A stretch of 47,593 nucleotides of DNA from Bacteroidia bacterium (GTDB lineage Bacteria; Bacteroidota; Bacteroidia; AKYH767-A; OLB10), in contig JAEUTH010000037.1 of assembly GCA_016788165.1 (NCBI GenBank), positions 1 through 47,593 of the forward strand, given 5' to 3'. Position 1 is the first letter of the stretch. Each line of letters opens with the position of its first letter. This document shows, piece by piece, positions 1-7,755 of this stretch. The notes under the pieces are model-generated. The model was not told the origin of the DNA. It did not search any database and was given only the letters and a program-made list of their open reading frames with translations. Made by a program: the position numbers and the translations under genes.

Positions 1-231
1 TTTTATACTTTGAATTGTGTCACCAAATTTATCAGTTTTATAAATACGGCCTATTAACCCATTCTGAGGAGGCCATCGACATGTTACAAGAAATCCACTA
101 TCTTCTAATTGAAGTATCCCATCACATGAGTTATATAATGAAGATGTAATTAAGTATTTCTGCCATGTAATTTGCGGCTGTGCTACACTGTTTAATGTAA
201 ACAACAAAGCCAAAATAAGTATGCGTTTCAT
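1..231 (-). CDS. 5' part of an exported, probably T9SS-type repeat protein (runs off left edge)
   Basis: The frame is open for 77 codons from an ATG at 231 to base 1 with no stop, so the gene is cut by the window. The N-terminus (MKRILILALLFTLNSVAQ) is a typical Sec signal peptide: two basic residues, a hydrophobic core and an A-Q cleavage site. The mature part begins ITWQKYL and later has a DGILQLEDSGFLV stretch and IYKTDKFGDT. This recalls the W-x-K-x-Y ... DGGY ... KTDxxGD pattern of large secreted Bacteroidota proteins with propeller-like repeats and a C-terminal T9SS signal, but that C-terminus is outside the window. The same frame stays open upstream to about 480, through a degenerate second leader described separately. 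ATG 231 is preferred because it starts a complete signal peptide. The function is unknown. Confidence 0.7.
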   Translation of the reverse strand, partial: MKRILILALLFTLNSVAQPQITWQKYLITSSLYNSCDGILQLEDSGFLVTCRWPPQNGLIGRIYKTDKFGDTIQSIK

Positions 232-467
232 GTTCTTACTTATTTTTAAAGTTAATGCCTTAATAGTACCCAAGGTATAACCCTGGTATATTACTTTTAC
301 CAAAAGTAAACCATCGTAAGCGGGTGTGCCGTATTTCTGTGTCCATAAAGGACTTTGGCCTTGCAGTTGCATTGCCATCAGCATTAAAATAAATAAGATT
401 TTACTTGCACAACTGCTAATTTTTGTTGCGTGTGTGTGTGATTTTTCATAATTACTACGTTTTTCAT
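232..467 (-). pseudogene. Decayed leader copy: ATG, interrupted CA tract, out-of-frame signal peptide
   Basis: This is the minus-strand reading of the left repeat copy. An ATG at 467 starts MKNVVIMKNHTHTQQK and hits TAA at 386-384 after 27 codons. A different frame carries KISSCASKILFILMLMAMQ then LQGQSPLWTQKYGTPAYDG, a plausible signal peptide followed by the start of a secreted repeat protein. That frame has no upstream ATG; its first ATG, at 384, overlaps the TAA as TAATG. It then continues in frame into the gene starting at 231. The CA tract lies between the ATG and the signal peptide and is interrupted (five CA units, then CG, then CA). The region is best read as a relic or rearranged 5' end of a paralogue fused ahead of the edge gene. 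Translation by reinitiation at 384 cannot be excluded. Confidence 0.5.
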
Positions 468-553
468 AATAGATAAAATTGAAGGGTTAAGGGAAACTTG
501 GTTCTATGGTGGTAAAGATATAAAAGGAGTTGAGAGTTGAAAGGGGGGTAGTG
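412..553. repeat. Left copy of a ~145-bp terminal inverted repeat
   Basis: Bases 412-553 match the reverse complement of 47448-47593 along their whole length, with roughly ten substitutions and a short length difference in the CA/TG tract. Shared blocks include actgct at the inner coding end, attactacgtttttcata, gggttaagggaaacttggtt, atggtggtaaag and aaaaggagttgagagttga. Read on the minus strand here (plus strand at the right edge), the repeat holds about 85 bp of upstream sequence, an ATG and the CA tract. No transposase or short terminal repeats are visible, so it looks like the shared 5' region of paralogous genes and not an insertion sequence. The remaining gap, 554-716, shows only a weak 5-bp hairpin at 631-645 and no gene. 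Confidence 0.85.
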
Positions 554-716
554 ATCCCGTTTTCATACAACATAAACCCAACTCTTGAAGCTGACACAAA
601 GCAATAACGCTGCTACTTTTTCAAACTTTTGAGATCTTATATCTCTAAGTGTAATTTGCTCTTCGCAATACTTAATTTATAAAATCTAAATGAGAATTTA
701 TGTTAACTATCATTTA

Positions 717-2387
717 CTATGACAAGCCTGTAATTTTACCTTTGCTATCAATAAACATATTTTCAGATGCTGGAATAACAGGCAAGCCGGGCATGCGCAT
801 CATATCACCTAAAATGGGTATTATAAAACCGGCACCTGCAGCAAATTCAAATTCGCGTACATTAATGGTAAAGTTTTTGGGCCTACCTACTGCTGTTTCT
901 TTATCAGATAATGATTTTTGTGTTTTGGCCATACAAATGGGTAATTGATCGTAACCCAAATCTTTAATCATTTTAAGTTGGGTGCGTGCTTTAGATGAAT
1001 ACTCAACACCATCAGCTCCATAAATTTCAGTTGCAATACAATGAATTTTATCTTCAACACTTAGTTGCCAATTGTATAGTGGTTTAAATTTATTTTGAGC
1101 GCTTTCAACACTTTCAATAACTGCATTTGCAAAATCAATTGTGCCATTGCCGCCTTGCGCAAATCCATAACTAACAACTGCTTTTACATGATGTTTTTTG
1201 CAATGTTCAATTACATATTCAATTTCTTCGGATGAGTCGGTAGGGAAATGATTTATAGCTACCACGGGGTTAAGGCCAAATTTTTTACAGTTTTCGATGT
1301 GCTTTTCCAAGTTGGCAAATCCCTTAATTACCTTGTCAATACTGGCTGTATTGTATTCATCTTTTTTGGCACCACCATGATGACGAAGTGCACGGATAGT
1401 TGCAACAATAACAATAGCACTGGGCGCAATACCTGCATAGCCGCATTTGATATTCATAAATTTTTCGGCACCGAGGTCGGCACCAAATCCGGCTTCGGTA
1501 ACAACATAATCAGCCAGCGACATCCCCATTTTAGTTGCCATAATGGTATTGGTGCCTTGTGCAATATTTGCAAACGGGCCACCATGCAATAATGCCGGAT
1601 TGCCTTCTAATGTTTGAACTAAATTGGGTTTAATGGCATCTTTAAGCAAAATAGCCATTGCATTTTCGGCTTTTAAATCGCTGGCAAAAATGGGTTTTTT
1701 GTCAAATGTAAAACCAACAAAAATTTTACCTAAACGCGTTTTCAAATCATCAATACTATTACTCATACAAAGTATGGCCATTACTTCGCTTGCAGGGGTA
1801 ATATTAAAACCATCCTCGCGTGGTATGCCGTTACCGGTGCCTCCCAAACCAATAGTTATTTGACGGAGCGAACGGTCGTTCATATCCATTACGCGTTTCC
1901 ATTTTATGGTGCGTGGGTCAATATTTAAGTTGCCTGTTTTGTTTTGAAGGTTGTTGTCAATTAATGCAGCTAATAAATTGTTTGCTTTTTCGATGGCGGC
2001 AAAATCGCCTGTAAAGTGTAGGTTTATATCCTCCATGGGTATTACCTGCGAATAGCCACCACCGGCTGCGCCTCCTTTCATGCCGAAAACTGGCCCCAAC
2101 GATGGTTCGCGTAACACCACCACCGATTTTTTGCCAATTTTATTTAAGCCTTCATTTAAACCTATGCTTACGGTAGTTTTGCCCTCACCGGCAGGTGTTG
2201 GGTTAATGGCCGATACCAAAATTAATTTACATTTTTTTACTTTTTCGTCATCAATTAAATGCAAGGGTAACTTGCTTTTAAATTTGCCGTAGTATTCTAA
2301 ATCATCGGGGGTAATATGCAGTTTGGCAGCAATTTCTTTAATGTGGGTAATCTTTGCAGCTTGTGCTATTTCTAAGTCGGTAAGCAT
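717..2387 (-). CDS. fhs: Formate-tetrahydrofolate ligase (10-formyl-THF synthetase)
   Basis: A cytoplasmic enzyme that joins formate to tetrahydrofolate with ATP to give 10-formyl-THF for purine synthesis and initiator-tRNA formylation. The 556-residue length is the usual single-domain size. The P-loop PTPAGEGKTT lies at residues 63-72. Further family blocks follow: REPSLGPVFGMKGGAAGGGY, HFTGDFAAI, the ATKMGMSLADYVVTEAGFGADLG region and the C-terminal GAGFIIPILGDMMRMPGLP. The gene lies 21 bp after moaE on the same strand and appears to be the last gene of the Moco operon. No strong intrinsic terminator is visible downstream. The start ATG at 2387 fits the family N-terminus. The link to Moco genes is discussed in the findings. 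Confidence 0.97.
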   Translation of the reverse strand: MLTDLEIAQAAKITHIKEIAAKLHITPDDLEYYGKFKSKLPLHLIDDEKVKKCKLILVSAINPTPAGEGKTTVSIGLNEGLNKIGKKSVVVLREPSLGPVFGMKGGAAGGGYSQVIPMEDINLHFTGDFAAIEKANNLLAALIDNNLQNKTGNLNIDPRTIKWKRVMDMNDRSLRQITIGLGGTGNGIPREDGFNITPASEVMAILCMSNSIDDLKTRLGKIFVGFTFDKKPIFASDLKAENAMAILLKDAIKPNLVQTLEGNPALLHGGPFANIAQGTNTIMATKMGMSLADYVVTEAGFGADLGAEKFMNIKCGYAGIAPSAIVIVATIRALRHHGGAKKDEYNTASIDKVIKGFANLEKHIENCKKFGLNPVVAINHFPTDSSEEIEYVIEHCKKHHVKAVVSYGFAQGGNGTIDFANAVIESVESAQNKFKPLYNWQLSVEDKIHCIATEIYGADGVEYSSKARTQLKMIKDLGYDQLPICMAKTQKSLSDKETAVGRPKNFTINVREFEFAAGAGFIIPILGDMMRMPGLPVIPASENMFIDSKGKITGLS

Positions 2388-2408
2388 AAGGGAGGTGTTT
2401 AAGGTTTT

Positions 2409-2855
2409 TTAAATAAGGTTTTTTTTCCAAATGTATGTATTGTCGGCAAATAGTTCCTTGCCCCAAATGGGTAGTTCGGCTTTGATGCGTTCCACAACAT
2501 AACTGCATGCATTAACTGCATCAAAACGATGTGATGAAGATGTAAAAACGAATAAACAAATTTGTCCGGCCTCAACTGTTTGCAGGCTGTGATATATATG
2601 CATGCAGGTTAAATTAAATTTTGCAAAAGCATCTTCGCTAATCTGGTATGCGATGTTTAATGCCATGGTTTCATAAGCACTGTATTCGATACCGGTAATT
2701 GCACCTTGCGGCAATACATCGGCACGTACTTGCCCTAAAAATAGCTGATGTGCGCCAATGCTTTTTTTGCTGCTGTGTTTTTGAATTGACTCGGCAATAA
2801 AAGCCGGAGTAATCGGACCATTGATGAAAATGTTTTTTGGTTTATTGGGCGCCAT
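2409..2855 (-). CDS. moaE: Molybdopterin synthase catalytic (large) subunit
   Basis: MoaE inserts two sulfurs into cyclic pyranopterin monophosphate, using thiocarboxylated MoaD as donor, to give molybdopterin. The 148 residues carry the family landmarks: GAHQLFLGQVRAD near residue 35, a central Y-S-A-Y-E motif, SSSHRFDAVNACSYVVERIK, and PIWGKELFAD followed by YIWKKN. The lysine of ERIK aligns with the first essential lysine of E. coli MoaE. In the W-K-R/K-E motif the second lysine is displaced by one position (W-G-K-E). The start overlaps the end of moeB by 14 bp, which suggests translational coupling. Assignment is firm; the effect of the shifted lysine is unknown. Confidence 0.95.
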   Translation of the reverse strand: MAPNKPKNIFINGPITPAFIAESIQKHSSKKSIGAHQLFLGQVRADVLPQGAITGIEYSAYETMALNIAYQISEDAFAKFNLTCMHIYHSLQTVEAGQICLFVFTSSSHRFDAVNACSYVVERIKAELPIWGKELFADNTYIWKKNLI

Positions 2856-3915
2856 CTGTTATTGTAAGTTGCTGATTGAAAGTTAAGCCATTTTGCAAGC
2901 TGAAAGCATTAATGCCAAGGTTTACTGCAAGTTGTGCAGCTTGTTTACTACGCATACCGGTATTGCAAACAAATACAATATCATTCAGTTTCATGCTTTT
3001 TAATTTCTCGGGTAAGGTTTCTAAGGGTATATGAAAGTGCTTGCAATTTAGGTAGGGTTTTTCGTTTTTATTCCGCACATCAATTAATGTTTGTTGATTC
3101 AAATTCAAATTGTCATAGGTAATTAATGGTGCTATTAATTCATTACAAAATTGACCGTAATTAAAGTTTAAAAAAGCTTCTTTGCTTTTTGGCGTATTAA
3201 TCTGAGGAATTTCTGAAAGTTCGAATAATTGCCAGCTATTATTTACGCTGTTATAATAATTGATACGGTTATGCAATACGCCCGGCAGTTGTGCACAAAT
3301 TTTTATTACCTGTTCGGCTTGCATTAAACCGATGATGCCCGGCATAGTGCCTAATACGCCTGCTGTTTCACAATTTTGTATATTATCCGGTAGTGGTGGT
3401 TTTGCAAAAAAATGGCGATAGTTGGTTTTGTGTTTTTCGCCAGAAACATTGAAAGCAGCAACCTGGCCTTGCATGGAAAAAATGGCACCAAATACCCAGG
3501 GTTTATTTAATAAAACGCATGCATCGTTAATCAGGTATCGGGTTGTAAATGTATCGGTGCAATCAACAATAACATCATAAACTTGTATCAGTTTCCAGGC
3601 TAAATTATTATCCAGCAAGCTGTCATATATTTCTACTTCAATTTCAGGATTAAAGGCTTTAATTTTTTTAGCAGAAACCATTACTTTTTTTAGGCCTACA
3701 TCATTGGGGGTGTACAGTATTTGACGATTTAGGTTAGTGTTTTCAACTGTATCATAATCAACTATACCTAAATGCCCGATACCGGCTGCCGCCAGGTACA
3801 TAAGTACCGGACATCCTAAGCCACCTGCACCTATTACTAAAACTTTGCTTTTTTGTAATAGTTGTTGTTTTTCAATACCAAAGCCTTTTAATATTATCTG
3901 ACGTTGATAGCGCAT
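2842..3915 (-). CDS. moeB: MoaD-adenylating ThiF/MoeB-type enzyme with C-terminal rhodanese domain
   Basis: An E1-like enzyme that adenylates the C-terminal glycine of MoaD. The fused rhodanese domain probably delivers the sulfur that makes MoaD thiocarboxylate. Residues 29-36 (GAGGLGCP) form the nucleotide loop, NRQIL at 63-67 supplies the arginine finger, DCTDTFTTRYLIND (118-131) is the metal-binding loop, and Cys182 in NCETAGV aligns with the E1 active-site cysteine. The rhodanese domain spans about 262-350, with loop CNTGMRS at 317-323. The two CxxC zinc pairs of E. coli MoeB are missing: the first site reads NYRHFF and no later pair is seen. The architecture resembles eukaryotic MOCS3. 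The gene meets moaD at 3915. A role in thiamine synthesis (ThiF) is possible, but the operon argues for Moco. Confidence 0.92.
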   Translation of the reverse strand: MRYQRQIILKGFGIEKQQLLQKSKVLVIGAGGLGCPVLMYLAAAGIGHLGIVDYDTVENTNLNRQILYTPNDVGLKKVMVSAKKIKAFNPEIEVEIYDSLLDNNLAWKLIQVYDVIVDCTDTFTTRYLINDACVLLNKPWVFGAIFSMQGQVAAFNVSGEKHKTNYRHFFAKPPLPDNIQNCETAGVLGTMPGIIGLMQAEQVIKICAQLPGVLHNRINYYNSVNNSWQLFELSEIPQINTPKSKEAFLNFNYGQFCNELIAPLITYDNLNLNQQTLIDVRNKNEKPYLNCKHFHIPLETLPEKLKSMKLNDIVFVCNTGMRSKQAAQLAVNLGINAFSLQNGLTFNQQLTITDGAQ

Positions 3916-4139
3916 TACCCTCCCGAATATGCAGGTAGCAATGCTACTGTGTCGTTATCATTTAATAAGCAGGCTGTAAGTATTCTTTGATTAACTGCCA
4001 TATTATAGGTGTATTTTTTTATGTCCGGATAGGTATCTTCTAATTGCAGTTTTAGCGAACTTAAATCATTGGCTTCGCAAGTGGTAGTTATCATCAGATC
4101 AGATAAAGGGCCAAAACATATAATATTTATTAAAGCCAT
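3915..4139 (-). CDS. moaD: Molybdopterin synthase sulfur carrier (small) subunit
   Basis: A 74-residue ubiquitin-like protein that carries sulfur as a C-terminal thiocarboxylate for molybdopterin synthase. It ends LLPAYSGG; the terminal Gly-Gly is the diagnostic feature, needed for adenylation by the downstream MoeB-like enzyme. The start MALINIICFGPLSDL and the internal L-x-x-L-E-D-x-Y-P pattern fit MoaD. The gene overlaps mobA by 10 bp upstream and abuts moeB downstream, so carrier, activating enzyme and catalytic partner MoaE are encoded consecutively and probably translated in step. Confidence 0.95.
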   Translation of the reverse strand: MALINIICFGPLSDLMITTTCEANDLSSLKLQLEDTYPDIKKYTYNMAVNQRILTACLLNDNDTVALLPAYSGG

Positions 4140-4699
4140 TGCAATGCAGTTATATATTGTTGCTGTGTATTTATATTTAGTAGCGTTTGTTTAGTAAATG
4201 CAGGGTCATTGGTAACATCAACATAACACACTTGTAACTGACTTAACATGAACAACAGTTTTTTTTCGCCCTGTAAGATCAATTGTTCCCAATTGTGTAA
4301 CTCTGTTTTATTATAGATACCCATTAAGGGATGTTTTTTTTGATGGTAAGTAGTTATGGTTATATTTAGATGATGTTGCAAGATAGCGTAAATATGTTTA
4401 TAACTGATGAATGGCGTATCGCAACTTAAAATACAGGCATGGCTTGTTTTCAGATGTTTTAATGCTGCATGTATGCCTGCAGCAGGGCCAATGTTTTTAT
4501 AAAAGTCTTCAATAAAGGTTACATTATTAATAGGATATAATTTATCAGATACTACAACAACTTCAGAAGCAATGGGCGAAATGTTGTTAATCAAAAACTG
4601 TAGCAAAGTAGTATTGCCAAAAGGTAATGCAGCTTTTGGCGTGCCCATGCGTGTACTTAAGCCGCCCGCTAAAATGTAAACGGGAATTTTTTCTGCCAT
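4130..4699 (-). CDS. mobA: Molybdenum cofactor guanylyltransferase
   Basis: MobA transfers GMP from GTP to Mo-molybdopterin, giving the guanine dinucleotide cofactor used by DMSO-reductase-family enzymes such as formate dehydrogenase or nitrate reductase. The 189 residues open with YILAGGLSTRMGTPKAALPF at about 8-27, the family nucleotide-binding signature. A typical D-x-x-x-x-x-G-P-A-A-G-I-H motif sits near residue 65, and SCDTPF near residue 93 is the metal-binding site. The gene lies 9 bp after moeA and overlaps moaD by 10 bp. Its presence suggests that at least one bis-MGD enzyme exists elsewhere in the genome; none is in this window. Confidence 0.95.
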   Translation of the reverse strand: MAEKIPVYILAGGLSTRMGTPKAALPFGNTTLLQFLINNISPIASEVVVVSDKLYPINNVTFIEDFYKNIGPAAGIHAALKHLKTSHACILSCDTPFISYKHIYAILQHHLNITITTYHQKKHPLMGIYNKTELHNWEQLILQGEKKLLFMLSQLQVCYVDVTNDPAFTKQTLLNINTQQQYITALQWL

Positions 4700-4708
4700 A
4701 GTTCTATT

Positions 4709-5881
4709 TTAAAGTGGCAATACTTCAAGTGTCATTCCCGGTTCAAAATGGGTGGCAGTTTCGGGCAATACAGCCATGCAGTTTGCAGCAGCAAATGAGT
4801 TTAGCAGGTAACTTTCCTGACCGTTTAAAATGGTAACGCCACCATTGTTGCAAACACTTTTAACAAAATGCGTTAACCCTTCTTTTTTTTGAAATGTGTT
4901 TTGAAGTAAAGCAGTTTGATACATTGGCCAAACCATACCTTGCATTAAATGTAAAGCCGGTTTTACGTAATTGTAAAAGCAACTCAAAGCCGATGCCGGA
5001 TTTCCAGGTAAGCCAAAAATAAATGCATTGTTTAATTTGGCAAACAATAAAGGTTTACCTGGTTTTTGCTTTACCTTATGAAAAAATATTTGTGCCCCCA
5101 ATTGTTTTAATGCAGGTGCTACAAAATCATAATCGCCAACCGATACACCACCCGTAATAATTATCACATCCGTTTCAGTTGCTTTAGCAGCTAATAAATT
5201 ACTTAAATGTTGCATGCTGTCGTCACAAGCGTATAACTGCGTTTGCATAAACATTTTATTGAGTGCAGCGTTTAACATCCAACTGTTCGATTCGAAAATT
5301 TTACCGGGTTGTAAAGGCAAGCCCGGCATAATTAATTCGGTACCGGTAGTAATAATACATACTGATGGCTTTTGGTAAACGGTAACTTTGTCAATACCTG
5401 CCGAAGCTAAATAGCCTATAATCATTTCGTTTATCGAATTACCTGCACGAACCAGCATTTCGTTTACTTTATTTTGAGAGCCTTTCAACCGAACATTACT
5501 GCCCAATGTTATTTCTTCATCAGTTACAGTTACTGTATGTGTATTTTGTATGGTTTTTTCTTGCATTACAACGGTATCGGCATCAACAGGTATGCAGGCC
5601 CCGGTAAAAATTCGTACGGCTTCGTTTTTCATCAAAGTGCCATTAAATGTACTGCCTGCCGAAACGCTGCCTATTACAGAAAAATTGGGGCTATATTGTA
5701 AATCCGCAAATCGGAATGCATAACCATCCATGGCCGAGTTGTTAAATGGTGGTGTATCGTATAAAGCAAAAACAGGTTTAGCCAATACACAATTAAAAGC
5801 CTGTGGCAACGCCACAGTATGGCATGGCAGTTTATTTACTTGTTGTTTAATAATATCAAAGGCTTCGGGTACTGATATCAT
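4709..5881 (-). CDS. moeA: Molybdopterin molybdenumtransferase
   Basis: MoeA inserts molybdate into adenylylated molybdopterin. The 390-residue length is normal. Landmarks in order are the N-terminal PEAFDIIKQQV, the DTPPFNNSAMDGYAFR motif near residues 42-57, AGSTFNG, RIFTGACIPVDADTVV, the central GTEL and FESNSWML blocks, TGGVSVGDYDFV with its conserved G-G-x-S-x-G-D, and GLPGNPASALSCFYNYV, followed by the small C-terminal beta domain. It lies 3 bp after moaA and 9 bp before mobA in the same operon. The partner that adenylylates molybdopterin (MogA/MoaB) is not in the window. Confidence 0.96.
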   Translation of the reverse strand: MISVPEAFDIIKQQVNKLPCHTVALPQAFNCVLAKPVFALYDTPPFNNSAMDGYAFRFADLQYSPNFSVIGSVSAGSTFNGTLMKNEAVRIFTGACIPVDADTVVMQEKTIQNTHTVTVTDEEITLGSNVRLKGSQNKVNEMLVRAGNSINEMIIGYLASAGIDKVTVYQKPSVCIITTGTELIMPGLPLQPGKIFESNSWMLNAALNKMFMQTQLYACDDSMQHLSNLLAAKATETDVIIITGGVSVGDYDFVAPALKQLGAQIFFHKVKQKPGKPLLFAKLNNAFIFGLPGNPASALSCFYNYVKPALHLMQGMVWPMYQTALLQNTFQKKEGLTHFVKSVCNNGGVTILNGQESYLLNSFAAANCMAVLPETATHFEPGMTLEVLPL

Positions 5882-5884
5882 AAT

Positions 5885-6880
5885 TTAACCTCCAATTTTA
5901 ATCATACTTCTGTTGCTGATTTTTGTAGCATCTACATTTTTTATTTCAGGTAAAAACTGGCCGCCTAAAGCTTTGGCTTTTTGTTGTACACATAGTTTTA
6001 TAATAGGCAATAAATCCTGGCCATTTCTAAGTGCTTGCAACAAATTTACTTCACCGTTAGAAAACAAACAGTTTTTCATTTTACCATCAGCGGTTAAGCG
6101 CAATCGGTTGCAACTATTACAAAATGGTTCGCTCATGGTGCTTATAACTGCAAAGGTGCCTGCATGGCCCGGTACTATATATTTTTTAGACGTATCATTA
6201 ACGGCATCCTTCATTTTAATTATGTCGAAAGTTTGTTGGGCCTTAGCAATAATTTCATAATGGGTTATTACTTTATCAGCTTGCCATTGATTACCGTCAA
6301 ATGGCATAAATTCAATAAACCTTACATGCAAAGGGTGGTGTTTTGTAAGTCTTATAAAGTCTAATATTTCATCATCGTTAATGCCATGCATTAAAACCAC
6401 ATTTATCTTTACTCGGATAGCTTGTTCCAAACATAAAAAAATATTGGCCTTCACTTTTTCGAAATCATTTCTGCGGGTAATTTTTAAAAACCTATCAGGT
6501 TTTAAAGTATCTAAGCTTATATTTATACTCTTTACGCCTGAATTAATTAAATGAAATAAATGGTGGTGCAGTAACCGTGCATTGGTTGTTAACGTTAGGG
6601 TTATACCTAATTTTGATAAAGCGGTTACAATAGCATCAAAATCTTTTCGTATTAAAGGTTCGCCACCGGTTAATCTGATTTTGTCAATGCCTTGCTGTAC
6701 AAAAAAATGTGCAAGTTTTATTATCTCGTGCGTTTGCATTAAATGTTGTGCCGGGGTAAACAACATATCCTCATTAGGCATACAATAGGTACACCTGAAA
6801 TTGCATGCATCGGTTAAAGAAATGCGCAAATAATTATGAGTTCTGTTATAATTGTCGGTTAACATCACCAATCGTTTCAA
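5885..6880 (-). CDS. moaA: GTP 3',8-cyclase (radical SAM, Moco step 1)
   Basis: MoaA is a radical-SAM enzyme that starts Moco synthesis by converting GTP to 3',8-cyclo-GTP. Cys26, Cys30 and Cys33 (CNFRCTYC) bind the SAM iron-sulfur cluster. A second cluster is provided by the C-terminal FCNSCNRLRL motif plus a later cysteine in KNCLF, at about residues 254-271. The family's C-terminal Gly-Gly tail, needed for catalysis, is intact (MIKIGG). Length 331 is typical. RLTGGEPLIR and TTNARLL are standard radical-SAM elements. The next enzyme, MoaC, is not encoded in this operon. ATG 6865 is a possible alternative start. Confidence 0.97.
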   Translation of the reverse strand: MKRLVMLTDNYNRTHNYLRISLTDACNFRCTYCMPNEDMLFTPAQHLMQTHEIIKLAHFFVQQGIDKIRLTGGEPLIRKDFDAIVTALSKLGITLTLTTNARLLHHHLFHLINSGVKSINISLDTLKPDRFLKITRRNDFEKVKANIFLCLEQAIRVKINVVLMHGINDDEILDFIRLTKHHPLHVRFIEFMPFDGNQWQADKVITHYEIIAKAQQTFDIIKMKDAVNDTSKKYIVPGHAGTFAVISTMSEPFCNSCNRLRLTADGKMKNCLFSNGEVNLLQALRNGQDLLPIIKLCVQQKAKALGGQFLPEIKNVDATKISNRSMIKIGG

Positions 6881-6899
6881 TTATTTATAAGGTGTAAAT

Positions 6900-7484
6900 C
6901 TAACTTTCTTTTTTTGCAATTATAAACAGCTCATTGCCGGTTCTTTGTTCGATAGAGTTGTAGCAGGGTTCCAATTTTACATTTGTAAAATGTACGCCAA
7001 ACAATTTTTGATAGTCTGCAATTTTACCGCCAAAAGGTGGCCCCGGAGCAGCAAACTCGCTGGCAAACAACAGGCCTGCTAATTTCCCGGATGGTTTTAG
7101 CAGGTTATACATTTTTGAAACATAGTTTGTTCTTAAATGTAATGGCAGGGCGCAAAAAAAAGTTTGTTCCAAAATCAAATCATAAGTATCGTTTAAGTTA
7201 AAAACATCGTCATTAATAATTTTAATATGTTGGTTATTACCAAATTGTTGCTGCAATTGCTTGGTTAATGGCGTTGCAATATCAACAATGGTAACATTCG
7301 TAAATCCTCTATCCAATAAATATTTGGCTTCATAGGCATTACCGCAGCCGGGTATTAGTATATGTGTGTTTTTATCTGAAATACCATCAATGTATGATTT
7401 TAAAGGTGGCGAAACCTGCTTCATATCCCAACCGGTTTGGTTGGTTTGATAACGATTTTCCCAATATGCTTTATTTAGTTCCAT
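6900..7484 (-). CDS. SAM-dependent methyltransferase, TPMT/HOL family
   Basis: A 194-residue class I SAM methyltransferase. The start YWENRYQTNQTGWDMKQVSP and motif I IPGCGNAYEAKYLLDRG (44-60) fit the thiopurine S-methyltransferase (TPMT) Pfam family, which includes plant and bacterial halide/thiol methyltransferases that make methyl halides, methyl thiocyanate or dimethyl sulfide. An acidic D-D-V-F motif and the E-Q-T-F-F-C-A-L-P region follow, as in that family. The true substrate cannot be read from sequence; halide ions and small thiols are the best guesses. The gene is first in the Moco operon, 19 bp before moaA, and is separated by about 270 bp from the divergent dioxygenase gene. Confidence 0.82.
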   Translation of the reverse strand: MELNKAYWENRYQTNQTGWDMKQVSPPLKSYIDGISDKNTHILIPGCGNAYEAKYLLDRGFTNVTIVDIATPLTKQLQQQFGNNQHIKIINDDVFNLNDTYDLILEQTFFCALPLHLRTNYVSKMYNLLKPSGKLAGLLFASEFAAPGPPFGGKIADYQKLFGVHFTNVKLEPCYNSIEQRTGNELFIIAKKES

Positions 7485-7710
7485 GTGTTTATTATTAGAC
7501 AGGTTTGTTTATGAGTTTTTGAAAATTTGAACTATTGAAAGTTACTTTTAGCTAACAACTTGTACGTTGACATTGTTTGAATAAGGTTAAAACTGATTCA
7601 TTTTTGAAATGCTTTTACATTGTTTTAATACTACCCCAATACACATACTGTTTTATTATAACATTAAATTAAGCTTAATGCAATACGTATTTATTTATGA
7701 TTAGTATCAT

Positions 7711-7740
7711 GTTGGATTTAAAAAATGAATACTACGTTTG
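7711..7740 (+). promoter_or_regulatory. Bacteroidota-type promoter for the tryptophan dioxygenase gene
   Basis: TACGTTTG at 7733-7740 matches the TAnnTTTG -7 box exactly, and gTTG at 7711-7714 lies 18 bp upstream, close to the usual spacing. The box lies just before the ATG at 7756 and overlaps an in-frame TTG at 7738, so it argues for ATG 7756 as the start and for a very short leader. The rest of the 7485-7710 gap must hold the promoter of the divergent operon; I could not pick one out. Confidence 0.55.
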
Positions 7741-7755
7741 TTCAAAATTTTTAGC

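Noticed and set aside
631..645. Hairpin GAGAT/ATCTC downstream of fhs as its terminator
   Set aside because: Only five pairs and no T-run in the fhs direction.
700..948. 82-codon plus-strand frame over the end of fhs
   Set aside because: Antisense shadow of the conserved C-terminus of formate-tetrahydrofolate ligase.
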